A stretch of 17,806 bases of DNA from JBBQIY01 sp964618405 (GCA_964618405.1 CAZUAY010000046.1:1-17806); one strand, 5' to 3'; shown: positions 1 to 8,247, counted from the first letter of the stretch. Numbers and translations: made by a program. Notes: generated by a model from the letters alone, not told the origin.

Positions 1-83
1 CCTCACCGAGGCCAGCCACAGCAGCGCATTTGTCTACACGGGAGAGCAAGCACGGCGCAAACCCCTTAACACAACTCGCAAAC

Positions 84-206
84 CTACGCAGGTTTCTCAT
101 GCAGAACCAGTTTCGCGATCTTTTGGGTCCAAATGATCAACGCAAGTCCAAGTCCTGTCAACAGTGCAGGATTAATCAACTCCAGCCGCTGATCATTTGC
201 ATTCAT
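84..206 (-). CDS. Small predicted membrane protein (40 aa), unknown function
   Basis: This 40-residue open frame begins with ATG at 204-206 and ends at TAG (84-86). It is preceded by a purine-rich Shine-Dalgarno match (AAGAAGGA, about 6 bases before the ATG), which is the main reason to believe it. The product begins MNANDQRLELINP. It has one hydrophobic segment at about residues 13-27 (LLTGLGLALIIW), then a lysine-bearing tail, as in a single-pass small inner-membrane protein. It lies 110 bases downstream of the UbiA-family gene on the same strand and could be the last gene of that transcript. The same frame stays open upstream into the UbiA-family gene, but that extension overlaps it in another frame and is unlikely to be coding. 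I do not recognise a family. It could be a chance ORF. Confidence 0.45.
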   Translation of the reverse strand: MNANDQRLELINPALLTGLGLALIIWTQKIAKLVLHEKPA

Positions 207-316
207 AATAGTCCTTCTTTTTTCAGAATCGTTCAATCCGATCAAAATCCTCGCTTGCACAAAAGCTCTACGAATCAATCTTGTAATTTTGTCTAAAAAA
301 CGAACAACAGCGCAGA

Positions 317-1219
317 TTAAAACCGTGCCGTAAACATCACGCCCACACACACAGCAGCATAGAGCAGCATATTGATAAGAGTCGGGACATCGCGTGTCAA
401 CGTCTTCTCTGGACGGCCACCCTGTCCGCAACTAAAAACGAGATACATGTAGCGGAAAACACCGAAGGCCACAAAGGGGACTGTTACCACCAAGCGTTCC
501 GTTCCAAACTTCGCAACCGTTGCGGGAGCGAGCGTATACAGGGCGTAACAAATAATCGTGCAAGCAGAGGTTGCGGTAATAAGATGTGTCAAATAAGCAG
601 GATCATACTTCGCCAGAACCTTACGATGCGCCGCTGCCGAATCCCCGAGCGACATCTTCTCATCATAGCGCTTGCAGAGAATAAGAAACAGCGCCACCAT
701 GAACGTGCAGCCGAGGAGCCAAGACGAAGCATGCACCCCCGCAGCCAGCGTTCCTGCTAACACGCGAATAACAAAACCCAGCGCAATGACAAACACGTCA
801 ACAAGCACCTGATCTTTGAGCAGGTACGTATACAGCGTCTGCATCAGAAAATAACCCGCAAGACAGATCGCGAAGCGGGAGCCCAGCAGTGTTGACAAAC
901 CGAGCGCCACGAAAAGGAGTACAAAATACTCAAGCACGGCAAACTTGCCGGGAAGCCTCCCCGCTGCAATGGGCCGATTCCGCTTCTCAGGATGCACGCG
1001 ATCTGCTTCGGCGTCATGAAGATCGTTCATGATGTAGACAGCACCCGAAACCATACAAAAAAGCACAAATGCCAGCATCGTTCTCAAAAACGACGACTGG
1101 ACGCTTACCGCCTGAAATTTATCAGCTAATGCAAAGAAAAATCCAGCCAAAACCAGAAGATTTTTGATCCATTGCCCCGGTCGCGTAATGTCAATTGCCG
1201 CCCGTAGCGTCGAAGTCAT
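317..1219 (-). CDS. UbiA-family prenyltransferase, decaprenyl-phosphate phosphoribosyltransferase-like
   Basis: Integral membrane protein of about 300 residues with eight or nine hydrophobic segments. The N-terminal RPGQWIKN, the aspartate motif NDLHDAEADRVHPEKRNRP and the C-terminal GGRPEKTLTRD are typical of the UbiA subfamily that transfers phosphoribose from PRPP to a polyprenyl phosphate (5-phosphoribosyl-1-phosphoryl decaprenol synthase, as in mycobacterial Rv3806c). The aspartate motif binds Mg2+ and diphosphate in the family. I infer transfer of a sugar phosphate or prenyl group at the inner membrane, with PRPP as the likeliest donor. The start is ambiguous: two in-frame ATGs (1240 and 1219) lie 21 bases apart inside a period-7 repeat array and neither has a clear Shine-Dalgarno. 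I prefer 1219 (MTSTLRAA) because the seven extra residues only translate the repeat. The epimerase gene upstream is probably cotranscribed, consistent with a nucleotide-sugar or lipid-linked pentose pathway. Confidence 0.85.
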   Translation of the reverse strand: MTSTLRAAIDITRPGQWIKNLLVLAGFFFALADKFQAVSVQSSFLRTMLAFVLFCMVSGAVYIMNDLHDAEADRVHPEKRNRPIAAGRLPGKFAVLEYFVLLFVALGLSTLLGSRFAICLAGYFLMQTLYTYLLKDQVLVDVFVIALGFVIRVLAGTLAAGVHASSWLLGCTFMVALFLILCKRYDEKMSLGDSAAAHRKVLAKYDPAYLTHLITATSACTIICYALYTLAPATVAKFGTERLVVTVPFVAFGVFRYMYLVFSCGQGGRPEKTLTRDVPTLINMLLYAAVCVGVMFTARF

Positions 1220-1282
1220 TAGTAATTTGTCATTTGTCATTAGTCAGGGGCATTCGTAATTCATAATTCGTAATTCGTAATT
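1215..1282. repeat. Two adjacent heptamer tandem-repeat arrays
   Basis: The first array (1215-1245) has period 7: GTCATTA, GTAATTT, GTCATTT, GTCATTA, then GTC. Five bases on, a second array (1251-1282) uses a different unit: CATTCGT, AATTCAT, AATTCGT, AATTCGT, AATT. Both lie in the gap between the epimerase and UbiA-family genes, and the first supplies both candidate ATG codons of the UbiA-family gene. They resemble the short tandemly repeated repetitive (STRR) heptamers known from cyanobacteria and seen in other genomes. Two further arrays with other units occur at the right end of the window. Confidence 0.85.
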
Positions 1283-1297
1283 TTCCCATTCTAGTCT

Positions 1298-2335
1298 CTA
1301 GAAAAGCAACTTAATGAGCCCAAGTATCCCCTGCTTCCAGGGGACGCGGTGGGACACGCCGGACTTGTTTTCAAAAGACGCCAAATTATCTAAATACCAG
1401 TCGTAGTTTCGGAGCAAGGCATCTTGGTTGGAATATTTCGGGGCATAGCCAAGCTTCTGTTCTGCTTTTTCGATGCTGACAAAGCTATCTTCGCAAGCCG
1501 TCTCGTAAACCCACTTGTAAAGTGGAGATAGCTTCATTTTCTCTAGAATCCTGAGGGCGAAAATCACGGGCTTTGCGGGGAATCCGATGATCCGTTTGCC
1601 GAAGCCGGCTTTGTTGAGAACCACTTGATAATCTTCCTTCATCGTGGCAAACGATTTGGCGCCGATATTAAAGACGTCGTTCACAACTTCTTTGTCGAGA
1701 GTCAGGCATGACCAGATTGCTTCGCAGAGATCCTCAACAGCAAGCAATTGGTATCGATTATTGCCGTGGCCGATCATTGGGAAATTGCGCCCATCCTTAG
1801 CCCAATCATAGAAGAGAGCAAAGACGCCGAGACGTTCGGGCCCGATAAAAGACTTTGGCCGTATAATCGAGACACAGAGCCCCTTTTCGCGAAAACTAAC
1901 ACAAACTCCCTCCGCCTGCACCTTTGCTTCGCCGTAGGGACCGACGCCAACGAGCGGATCTGTCTCGAAAAGCGGATGGTGATCTGGAATGCCATAGACA
2001 GCCGTCGATGAAATCTGTACCGCTCGTTCAACGCCCAAATCCAAGGCGGCTTGCATGACGTTGCGAGTGCCATCGAGATCGGTTGACATGATATCTTCAG
2101 GCGTATAGAGCGGAAGCGCAGCCGCACAATGCACCACACAGTCACAGCCCTTCATCGCTTCGCGAAGCGGTTCGATATGGCGGATATCTTCTTTAACGAC
2201 CGTGACCCATTCCTTTTCAGGGTAATCGAAATCAGCAATGTCGTACGACACGATTTCATTCACACCATGAGCCTTCAGTGCTCGGATAAGATTGATGCCG
2301 AGAAAACCTGCGCCACCTGTAATGAAAACCTTCAT
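1298..2335 (-). CDS. NAD-dependent epimerase/dehydratase (extended SDR)
   Basis: Extended short-chain dehydrogenase/reductase of 345 residues, the usual length. The N-terminus (MKVFITGGAGFLGINL) carries the GxxGxxG NAD(P)-binding turn at residues 7-13. The catalytic region has the serine patch SSTAVYG and the YxxxK motif as YGEAK. The family epimerises, dehydrates or reduces nucleotide sugars, or acts on related hydroxylated substrates in the cytoplasm; the substrate cannot be read from the sequence. A strong AGGAGG at 2345-2350 lies 9 bases upstream of the ATG. A candidate extended -10 promoter sits in the 77-base gap after the permease gene, so this gene probably starts its own transcript with the UbiA-family gene. 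That pairing suggests synthesis of a lipid-linked sugar, with one enzyme adding the sugar phosphate and this one modifying it. This is inference. Confidence 0.85.
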   Translation of the reverse strand: MKVFITGGAGFLGINLIRALKAHGVNEIVSYDIADFDYPEKEWVTVVKEDIRHIEPLREAMKGCDCVVHCAAALPLYTPEDIMSTDLDGTRNVMQAALDLGVERAVQISSTAVYGIPDHHPLFETDPLVGVGPYGEAKVQAEGVCVSFREKGLCVSIIRPKSFIGPERLGVFALFYDWAKDGRNFPMIGHGNNRYQLLAVEDLCEAIWSCLTLDKEVVNDVFNIGAKSFATMKEDYQVVLNKAGFGKRIIGFPAKPVIFALRILEKMKLSPLYKWVYETACEDSFVSIEKAEQKLGYAPKYSNQDALLRNYDWYLDNLASFENKSGVSHRVPWKQGILGLIKLLF

Positions 2336-2368
2336 TCGTCATCTCCTCCTCATTAGTAAACTAAGTCC

Positions 2369-2383
2369 GTGCTATTCTAGCAC
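2369..2383. promoter_or_regulatory. Palindrome over the -10 box, possible operator
   Basis: GTGCTA-TTC-TAGCAC is a perfect 6-base inverted repeat with a 3-base centre, and it covers the -10 of the promoter at 2374-2403. The position suits a repressor operator. It could instead be a small hairpin with no function, since there is no T-run for a terminator. Confidence 0.35.
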
Positions 2384-2403
2384 AACCCAAGAGGACATCT
2401 CAA
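2374..2403 (-). promoter_or_regulatory. Candidate promoter of the epimerase-ubiA-like unit
   Basis: Read on the minus strand, TTGAGA (2403-2398), an 18-base spacer and TAGAAT (2379-2374) match the -35 and -10 consensus at 5 of 6 positions each. TG stands one base before the -10, giving an extended -10 (TGCTAGAAT). The site lies wholly after the permease stop and leaves a leader of roughly 30 bases before the epimerase ATG. Confidence 0.55.
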
Positions 2404-2412
2404 TAAGAACAT

Positions 2413-3687
2413 CTACTCGTGCCGAAGCGCGACGATGGGGTCAAGTTTCGACGCGCGGATTGCTGGATAAATCCCGAATATAATTCCAACCGAAACGCTG
2501 ATACCGAGCGAGAGCACGATGCTCTGCGGCGTCACGATCGTCGGCATGTGAGCAAAAGCCGTTACCAACCAAGGGATCAAAACTCCAACAGCAATTCCAA
2601 TGATGCCGCCGCTGATCGACAGCACCATGGTCTCGATTAAAAACTGAGAAACAATCTGGTTGCGGCGAGCTCCGATGGCGCGACGGATGCCGATTTCTCG
2701 GGTTCGTTCGGTAACCGTGGCGAGCATGATATTCATGATACCGATGCCACCCACGAGTAAGCTAATGCCAGCAATAGAACCTAGCACGATGGCAAACGTG
2801 CGCTTCGTTGCCTCTGCTTGCCGGAGCAAGGCAAGTGGGACACTGATCGCATAGTCTTTTTTCTTATGAAAAATCGATAAGACTCGTTCGATCGCGTCCG
2901 CTGTTGTCTCAACGTTCATCTCGGCATCCACATTCACAATCAGTTGGTGCAACTCAACAAGCTCTCGAATGTTGCTTCCCTGTTTATTCTGGGAAAAGAC
3001 GTCACCGTAATGCAGCCTTGCACTACTCAGCGGGATATACGCATCCGTCTGCTGGTCCGGAGTTTGCATCGATTCATCATTCGACTTCTCGCTCTTCACA
3101 ATCCCGATCACTTCGTACGTACTTCCGCCGATGCGAAGATCAGTCCCTATTACAGCCTCAGTCGCCAGCAGACGTCGGGCCCCATACTCCGTCAAGACCA
3201 CTACAGAGGCTGCGCTTTCCACATCTCGAGCATTCATAACACGACCTGCGATAACGGTGCGCTCAACAAGCTCAAACCATTTTTCGGTCGTCCCAACAAT
3301 TCGCAAATCGAGCGAACGCATGCCAAAACGTGCTTCTTTTTGTAGCGCCTTGACGGGCACAGCAGAAATGACGGTGGGAATGGTGGACGAGATACGCTCT
3401 TCATCAGCGTAGAGAAGCCCATACATGCGCACGCGGACATTGCTCTGGCCAGAACTGCTTTCCTCTGAGGGTGGATGGGCCGTAATGATAATGTTTCGAC
3501 TTCCTAGCTTACGAATCTGAGCAAGCGCCTCTTCGCTTGCACCTTCTCCGATCGCCAGCATGGCGATCACACTTCCAACGCCGAAAACGAGGCCGAGCAT
3601 CGTGAGCAACGAACGCAGCTTGTGCAAAAGGAGATTTTTGACTCCCAGTTTAATATCGCGGCGAAAACGTGAATAATTGAATATCAT
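2413..3687 (-). CDS. MacB/FtsX-type ABC transporter permease
   Basis: Inner-membrane permease of 424 residues. It has one N-terminal membrane helix (about residues 22-48, ending in GVGSVIAMLAIGEGA), a large periplasmic domain (about 50-295, MacB_PCD type) and three C-terminal helices of the FtsX domain. The region SLLVGGIGIMNIMLATVTER followed by TREIGIRRAIGARR is the classic MacB/FtsX signature. In E. coli MacB the ATPase is fused to the permease; here they are separate polypeptides, as in many MacAB-like and LolCDE-like systems. The start is 4 bases after the ATPase stop, so translation is probably coupled. MacB-type permeases use ATP in the cytoplasm to drive periplasmic conformational change that pushes substrate through the adaptor and TolC, rather than moving it across the inner membrane. 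The substrate is unknown (macrolide, peptide, lipid or siderophore in known systems). Confidence 0.93.
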   Translation of the reverse strand: MIFNYSRFRRDIKLGVKNLLLHKLRSLLTMLGLVFGVGSVIAMLAIGEGASEEALAQIRKLGSRNIIITAHPPSEESSSGQSNVRVRMYGLLYADEERISSTIPTVISAVPVKALQKEARFGMRSLDLRIVGTTEKWFELVERTVIAGRVMNARDVESAASVVVLTEYGARRLLATEAVIGTDLRIGGSTYEVIGIVKSEKSNDESMQTPDQQTDAYIPLSSARLHYGDVFSQNKQGSNIRELVELHQLIVNVDAEMNVETTADAIERVLSIFHKKKDYAISVPLALLRQAEATKRTFAIVLGSIAGISLLVGGIGIMNIMLATVTERTREIGIRRAIGARRNQIVSQFLIETMVLSISGGIIGIAVGVLIPWLVTAFAHMPTIVTPQSIVLSLGISVSVGIIFGIYPAIRASKLDPIVALRHE

Positions 3688-3691
3688 GGCA

Positions 3692-4381
3692 TCACTCTAT
3701 GCGATCGATCCGACCGTCTTTCATAATCATTCTGTGTTGTGCGTACGCCGCGATATCGGGTTCATGCGTCACCATAATGATCGTCTTTCCGATGCGGTTC
3801 ATTTCCTTCAAAAGGCCCATGATTTCAGTACTCGTTGCGCTGTCGAGGTTCCCCGTGGGTTCATCGGCGAGCAGGAGCACGGGATCCGTGGCAAGGGCTC
3901 GAGCAATCGCCACCCGCTGCTGCTGTCCTCCGGAAAGTTCCGAGGGTCTATGGCCAAGTCGATCATCAAGGCCGACGATACCCGCGAATTTTTTCGCCAT
4001 TTCTGCACTGCGGGTTTCATCAACGCCTTGATAATAAAGCGGCAAGGCGATGTTTTCCGAAACGGTCAGTTGAGGAATCAGATTAAAACTCTGGAAAATA
4101 AATCCGATATATTTTAAACGAATGTCACTCAGTTCTCCATCGTCAAGCACGCTCACATCGCGATCATCGAGATAATAACCACCGGAGGTGGGTCGGTCAA
4201 GACAGCCGAGAAGGTTGAGCATGGTGCTCTTGCCGGAACCGCTGGCTCCCATTATCGCCCAAAAGCTACCCGTTTCGAACGAGGCGGTCACGCCACGCAG
4301 GGCATGCACCTGTTGCTCCCCCATCGTATAGACTTTGCAAAGATCCTCAAAGCGAACGGCGTATTTTACATTTAAATTCAT
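3692..4381 (-). CDS. MacB/LolD-type ABC transporter ATP-binding protein
   Basis: Cytoplasmic ATPase of about 229 residues with all expected motifs in order: Walker A GASGSGKST (about residues 45-53), Q-loop (GFIFQSFNLIPQLT), signature LSGGQQQRVAIARAL, Walker B LLLADEPTGNLD and switch histidine in VTHEPD. The NLIPQLT Q-loop context and DEPTGNLD are typical of the LolD/MacB/FtsE class that partners FtsX-type permeases. I chose the ATG at 4381 (MNLNVKY), preceded by GGGGAAG, over an upstream GTG at 4396 without a ribosome binding site. It is transcribed between the adaptor and permease genes, so it energises this pump. Confidence 0.93.
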   Translation of the reverse strand: MNLNVKYAVRFEDLCKVYTMGEQQVHALRGVTASFETGSFWAIMGASGSGKSTMLNLLGCLDRPTSGGYYLDDRDVSVLDDGELSDIRLKYIGFIFQSFNLIPQLTVSENIALPLYYQGVDETRSAEMAKKFAGIVGLDDRLGHRPSELSGGQQQRVAIARALATDPVLLLADEPTGNLDSATSTEIMGLLKEMNRIGKTIIMVTHEPDIAAYAQHRMIMKDGRIDRIE

Positions 4382-4418
4382 GATCTTCCCCAACACACAG
4401 GCTCAAAACTGGCGTTCG

Positions 4419-6098
4419 TCAATTCGTTTTCGACTCCTGGGTACTGGCTGCTTCTGAAGTTGCCTCGCCCGCAGGAGTACGCTTCCTCTCTGGTTTTTTC
4501 TCGGCCGCTGAATTTTCGCCGTTCTCCTTCTTGCCGTTGGTAGAACCGCGTTCCAGCGTGGCGATACGCTCAGTCTCCGTGCGTTTCAGAAACTCTTCCA
4601 TCGAGGGTATCTGCACGTCTTCAAGGACATCGGTCGTATTTCCCGACACGGAACCGGAGAGCGGCGGTGTCAACAGAACTTCGTCACCCAGCGTGAGTCC
4701 ACTGATAATTCGAACGAATCGGTTGTTGTCGAGACCAATTTCTACTGGGCGTCGTTCATCACCGGTTGGCGTCTTCACCCAAACCGAAGGTATTTTCTCA
4801 ACACGCGTCACACACTGAATCGGCAGATAGAGTGTGTTGGTGTACTGCTCAACAATGATTTCTGCTTGACAATTCATACCCGATTTCAACACATCCCCGC
4901 CACCCTCTATGTTGAGCTGTGTCTTGTAGACCTTCAAGTCAGGATTCGCCCACATCCGCATTGCATCAGGAAGCGGTGAGATTTTACTAACGGTTCCTGA
5001 GAAGGTGCGGCCCGGCACTGCAGCCGCACGAACGCGAACGGGAAGTCCCGGATAAACCTTCTTCAGATTGCTCTCGTGAATGTCGATTTCAGCAATGAAC
5101 GTGTCGGCCGTTGGAAGGTAGATTAACTCCTGGCGTTCTCGAACCTCTTGACCTTCTGCGAGCGGCTCTTGGTTGCCCCACCGGTTCTGTGCGCTGGTAG
5201 CGAAGATCACGAGGCCATCCATCGGGGCTACAATCCTGGCTTTGCTGATCTGCTCTCCAAGTTTGACAAACCGTTCCTTGTTCCGATTGAACTCTAGCTC
5301 CCTCGCACGAAGCGCGACTTCTGCTTGAACCACGTTAGAATTCGCCCTTCTGCGCGTTCGGTCGAGTGCCATCGTGTTTTGTCGAACGTCGCTCTCTAAC
5401 TTTGCTATATCACGTTTATAGGTATAGCGCTGAAGCAAATCGAGGTTACCTTTCGCCGTTTTAAGACTCAGTTCCGCACGCTTCCAAGAAAGCTCATCGC
5501 TTTTGAGTTCCGTTTCTGAAAGATACTTCTCTTCATAAAGTTTTTTAGACCATTCATATTTATCACGGACTCGCTCAAGCTCCTCCTCCGCTAGGGTGAC
5601 GCTGCCCATGCTGTCGTTAAGTTTGTTGGGGTACTCACCTTCTCTGTATTTTTCAAGATCCTCTTTCGCGAAGCTCAGAGCGAGCTCGGCAAGCTCCGTG
5701 TCAGACTTCGCCTGATTCTGTACGATTTCGAAATTCTCCTTGGCAGAAATATAGGCGGAATCCGCATTCTGCACCACGATATCCATCTCGACGCTACGCT
5801 CCACAAGTGCGGCAGTATCGAGTTCTACGAGTACTTGCCCCTTCTGAACTCGCGTTCCCTCGGGAACCAAGTAAAGGATCGTGGCTCGCCCTTCAACTTC
5901 ACTCTTAATGATGATTTGCTCTCGCGGTTTGATTGAACCCGCCTCGTTGATGTTGATCACCAGCGGCCCTTCGAGAACGGGACTATAAATTACGCCCGAA
6001 TCCTCGGTACTAATTCCTCCTCTATACAAAAGAGCGTATGCGATACCCGCTACTGCCAGCACCGATACGATGATTGCCATTCGTCTCGCTTTCGTCAT
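4419..6098 (-). CDS. MacA/HlyD-type periplasmic adaptor (membrane fusion protein)
   Basis: Adaptor of 559 residues, clearly longer than E. coli MacA (about 370). It has a short cytoplasmic N-terminus, one membrane anchor (about residues 7-25, MAIIVSVLAVAGIAYALLY), a biotinyl-lipoyl-like segment (GTRVQKGQVLVELD at about 81-95), a long alpha-helical coiled-coil hairpin rich in Lys, Glu and Leu (about 100-270), then beta-barrel and membrane-proximal domains. The C-terminal 60 or so residues are highly charged and low in complexity (KKPERKRTPAGE region), probably disordered. The hairpin should dock with the tip of the TolC-like protein encoded upstream. I chose ATG 6098 because GGAAGG lies 7 bases before it; an ATG at 6113 and a TTG at 6140 are poorer. 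The ATPase and permease genes follow on the same strand. Confidence 0.9.
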   Translation of the reverse strand: MTKARRMAIIVSVLAVAGIAYALLYRGGISTEDSGVIYSPVLEGPLVININEAGSIKPREQIIIKSEVEGRATILYLVPEGTRVQKGQVLVELDTAALVERSVEMDIVVQNADSAYISAKENFEIVQNQAKSDTELAELALSFAKEDLEKYREGEYPNKLNDSMGSVTLAEEELERVRDKYEWSKKLYEEKYLSETELKSDELSWKRAELSLKTAKGNLDLLQRYTYKRDIAKLESDVRQNTMALDRTRRRANSNVVQAEVALRARELEFNRNKERFVKLGEQISKARIVAPMDGLVIFATSAQNRWGNQEPLAEGQEVRERQELIYLPTADTFIAEIDIHESNLKKVYPGLPVRVRAAAVPGRTFSGTVSKISPLPDAMRMWANPDLKVYKTQLNIEGGGDVLKSGMNCQAEIIVEQYTNTLYLPIQCVTRVEKIPSVWVKTPTGDERRPVEIGLDNNRFVRIISGLTLGDEVLLTPPLSGSVSGNTTDVLEDVQIPSMEEFLKRTETERIATLERGSTNGKKENGENSAAEKKPERKRTPAGEATSEAASTQESKTN

Positions 6099-6187
6099 TG
6101 TGAAACCTTCCATCCTTTTATCCCCGCTCCGGCTCGACAACGCATCGCGCTTGAAGAGGGGATATTCTTACTATCAAATTCGTTTAT

Positions 6188-8110
6188 TTACTTCGCCCAC
6201 AGCCCCATGGCATCAAGGTCCGTCTCTTGCCACGTGCCATCGATCGTGACGTCCAAAACACCAAGCTCTTTCATCAGCTGCAGTTCGTTCACTCGGTAGC
6301 CACGAATAACACTGTAAAGCGCGTTCTGTGCCGACAACAAGGCTGCCTGAGCGTCGAGAACATCGCGCATTTCCGCACGCCCCGCCTGGAGCAGAAGATC
6401 GTTATTGCTCACACGACGCTCGGCAAGCGAAACCGCACGGAACTGCACGGCCAGCCGCTCGCGTTTCTCCCGAAGTTCGCGGATCACACCCCGAACCGAT
6501 TGCTTGAGCCCGTCCTCCGCATTCTGATAAGCCCGCACCGCCGCCTCAAGCTGCAAAAGCGTGTTGCGGTACGTATTGCGCTCACTTGTCCGATCAAAAG
6601 GCAGATTGAGCTTCAACAATCCACCGTATCGCGCATCGGACACCTTGAAGTCTCCGTTGCCGTTCGCCGCAGACCCCGGGCTGACGCTTTCGCCTACAGA
6701 CGCAGAACCGCCTAAAGTCAGCTCAGCACGCAAGCCGTCCTCTGCGATCGCAACATGCCGTTGGGCATCCTCAACTTTATCACGATACGTCCTGAAATCG
6801 GGCCGAGTATCGAATGCGAGCTGGATCGCTTGCTCAACGCGCCCCTTCAACTCGCCTTCATCAACGGACTCCGGAGCCTTCAAGTTGACGGGTTGACTCG
6901 GATCACCCGAGTCATAATCCTCAAACTCCGATTTAGCAAATCGTGCGACGTAGTCTTGCAAGGCCGTAAGATCCGCATCGGAGAGTTCCACCTCTGCGTC
7001 GGGAGGAAGCCCCAAGAGAACCTTAAAAGACTCCAAACTCGTTTCGTAGGCTTGCTGTGAACTCATCCAACTGTTACGAGCACTCAGTTCGCTCTGGAGC
7101 GATTGATCGAAGTCCGAAAGCGACATGCGGCTCGCATCGGCTAGCCGACGAGACCGTCTCGTGGAGACGATAACACGCTTATAGTTCTCCTCCTCATTAA
7201 GCAGAGTTCGTTTCGAAAGAAGCACACCGAGGTAAGCGCTGGCCACATTGACCACAAACTCTCGCTTGTATTGTTCAAAACTTCGAACCTCGTATACAAG
7301 CGTGCGCTGCGCTTGCGTCAACGACTCCATCGTCACGAGTTTCCCCGATCCACGCAAGAGTGGAATAGAAATGCTCGCATCGGCGACAAGCCCCCATGCC
7401 GAATCTTTATCTCCCGTCAGCATTCCCGCTAAATCAACCGCGATCGAACTGGCCACCTCCGTTCCATTCTGAAAAGCCTTCGCCATTCCGAGCTTTATTT
7501 GATTGTCATAGCCGGTAGAACGGTCCCCATCAGAGGCACTGCTATCAACTGAAGACGACAACAGACCCGAGAAGGTCGTCCGAAATTTTTGATCCTCTAA
7601 GTCCAGCGCCAGCGCTGTCTTAAACAAAGAATCTTTCTGAGACTGGTAATCCCGGCTACTCCTCGCCGCAATTTTCACAGCGTCTGTCAGCCCGATGACC
7701 AACGGCTTTGTCGTATCAAACCCTAGGCGACCGTCTGTCTCATCCGCTTTGAGTCGTTCATCTCCATCCCAGTGCTCGGTCGTTCCAAGATCGCGAATTC
7801 CAAGCGAAGCTTTGTCGTTGACCAGCAGCCTTTGATCAAGTAGCAACCGACGACGCAGCGTATCCGCAGGCGTCTCAACCACAACCACCTCCGCGCTTCC
7901 TCGTACCGCCTTCTGGGCGGCATCAAGGTTGTGCTCTGCCCGACGATCCGCTTGGTCACGCCATTCGGAAGTTGTCCTACATCCGCTGAAAAAGCCCGCA
8001 ATAAAAAGGGGAAGCATCAAGACGAGGAGGTTCCAGCCAACCCCACGATTCCCACGAAATGCTTCGCGCAACTTTTTTGCTTCTTTCATTAATCTCAATT
8101 GGTTGTTCAT
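6188..8110 (-). CDS. TolC-family outer-membrane efflux lipoprotein
   Basis: Outer-membrane factor of 640 residues, longer than E. coli TolC (about 490). A signal segment (about residues 27-43, LLVLMLPLFIAGFFSGC) ends in a lipobox-like FSGC with Cys44, so the mature protein is probably a lipoprotein. About 100 linker residues precede two OEP-type helical repeats, visible in segments such as SLTQAQRTLVYEVRSFEQYK, FVVNVASAYLGVLLSKRTL and LRKTxR-like heptads towards the C-terminus (RELREKRERLAVQF). TolC family trimers form the channel through the outer membrane. The ATG at 8110 has GAGG 7 bases upstream. It is the first gene of the pump cluster, with adaptor, ATPase and permease downstream. A candidate promoter lies about 150 bases upstream, leaving a long leader. 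Confidence 0.9.
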   Translation of the reverse strand: MNNQLRLMKEAKKLREAFRGNRGVGWNLLVLMLPLFIAGFFSGCRTTSEWRDQADRRAEHNLDAAQKAVRGSAEVVVVETPADTLRRRLLLDQRLLVNDKASLGIRDLGTTEHWDGDERLKADETDGRLGFDTTKPLVIGLTDAVKIAARSSRDYQSQKDSLFKTALALDLEDQKFRTTFSGLLSSSVDSSASDGDRSTGYDNQIKLGMAKAFQNGTEVASSIAVDLAGMLTGDKDSAWGLVADASISIPLLRGSGKLVTMESLTQAQRTLVYEVRSFEQYKREFVVNVASAYLGVLLSKRTLLNEEENYKRVIVSTRRSRRLADASRMSLSDFDQSLQSELSARNSWMSSQQAYETSLESFKVLLGLPPDAEVELSDADLTALQDYVARFAKSEFEDYDSGDPSQPVNLKAPESVDEGELKGRVEQAIQLAFDTRPDFRTYRDKVEDAQRHVAIAEDGLRAELTLGGSASVGESVSPGSAANGNGDFKVSDARYGGLLKLNLPFDRTSERNTYRNTLLQLEAAVRAYQNAEDGLKQSVRGVIRELREKRERLAVQFRAVSLAERRVSNNDLLLQAGRAEMRDVLDAQAALLSAQNALYSVIRGYRVNELQLMKELGVLDVTIDGTWQETDLDAMGLWAK

Positions 8111-8247
8111 TTCGTGGCCTCAAACAGGCTTACAAATCCTTCGTTCTGTCTAAAAACACTCACCAGCGCATCAAGGAATAACATGGAAAAAGTCCTCTCA
8201 TTCCGAACGATGCCGTGTACGCTTAAACGAGCTCAGCCCACAGTGCT

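Noticed and set aside
30..296. Plus-strand frame of 88 codons at the left edge
   Set aside because: It starts with TTG without a ribosome binding site, has an unlikely composition and runs antisense to the 40-residue frame.
84..431. Longer version (115 codons) of the small minus-strand frame
   Set aside because: Its upstream part overlaps the UbiA-family gene in another frame and has a Cys-rich random look; the ATG at 206 has the good ribosome binding site.
2129..2356. Plus-strand frame opposite the epimerase start
   Set aside because: Antisense to a conserved Rossmann-fold coding region with no support of its own.
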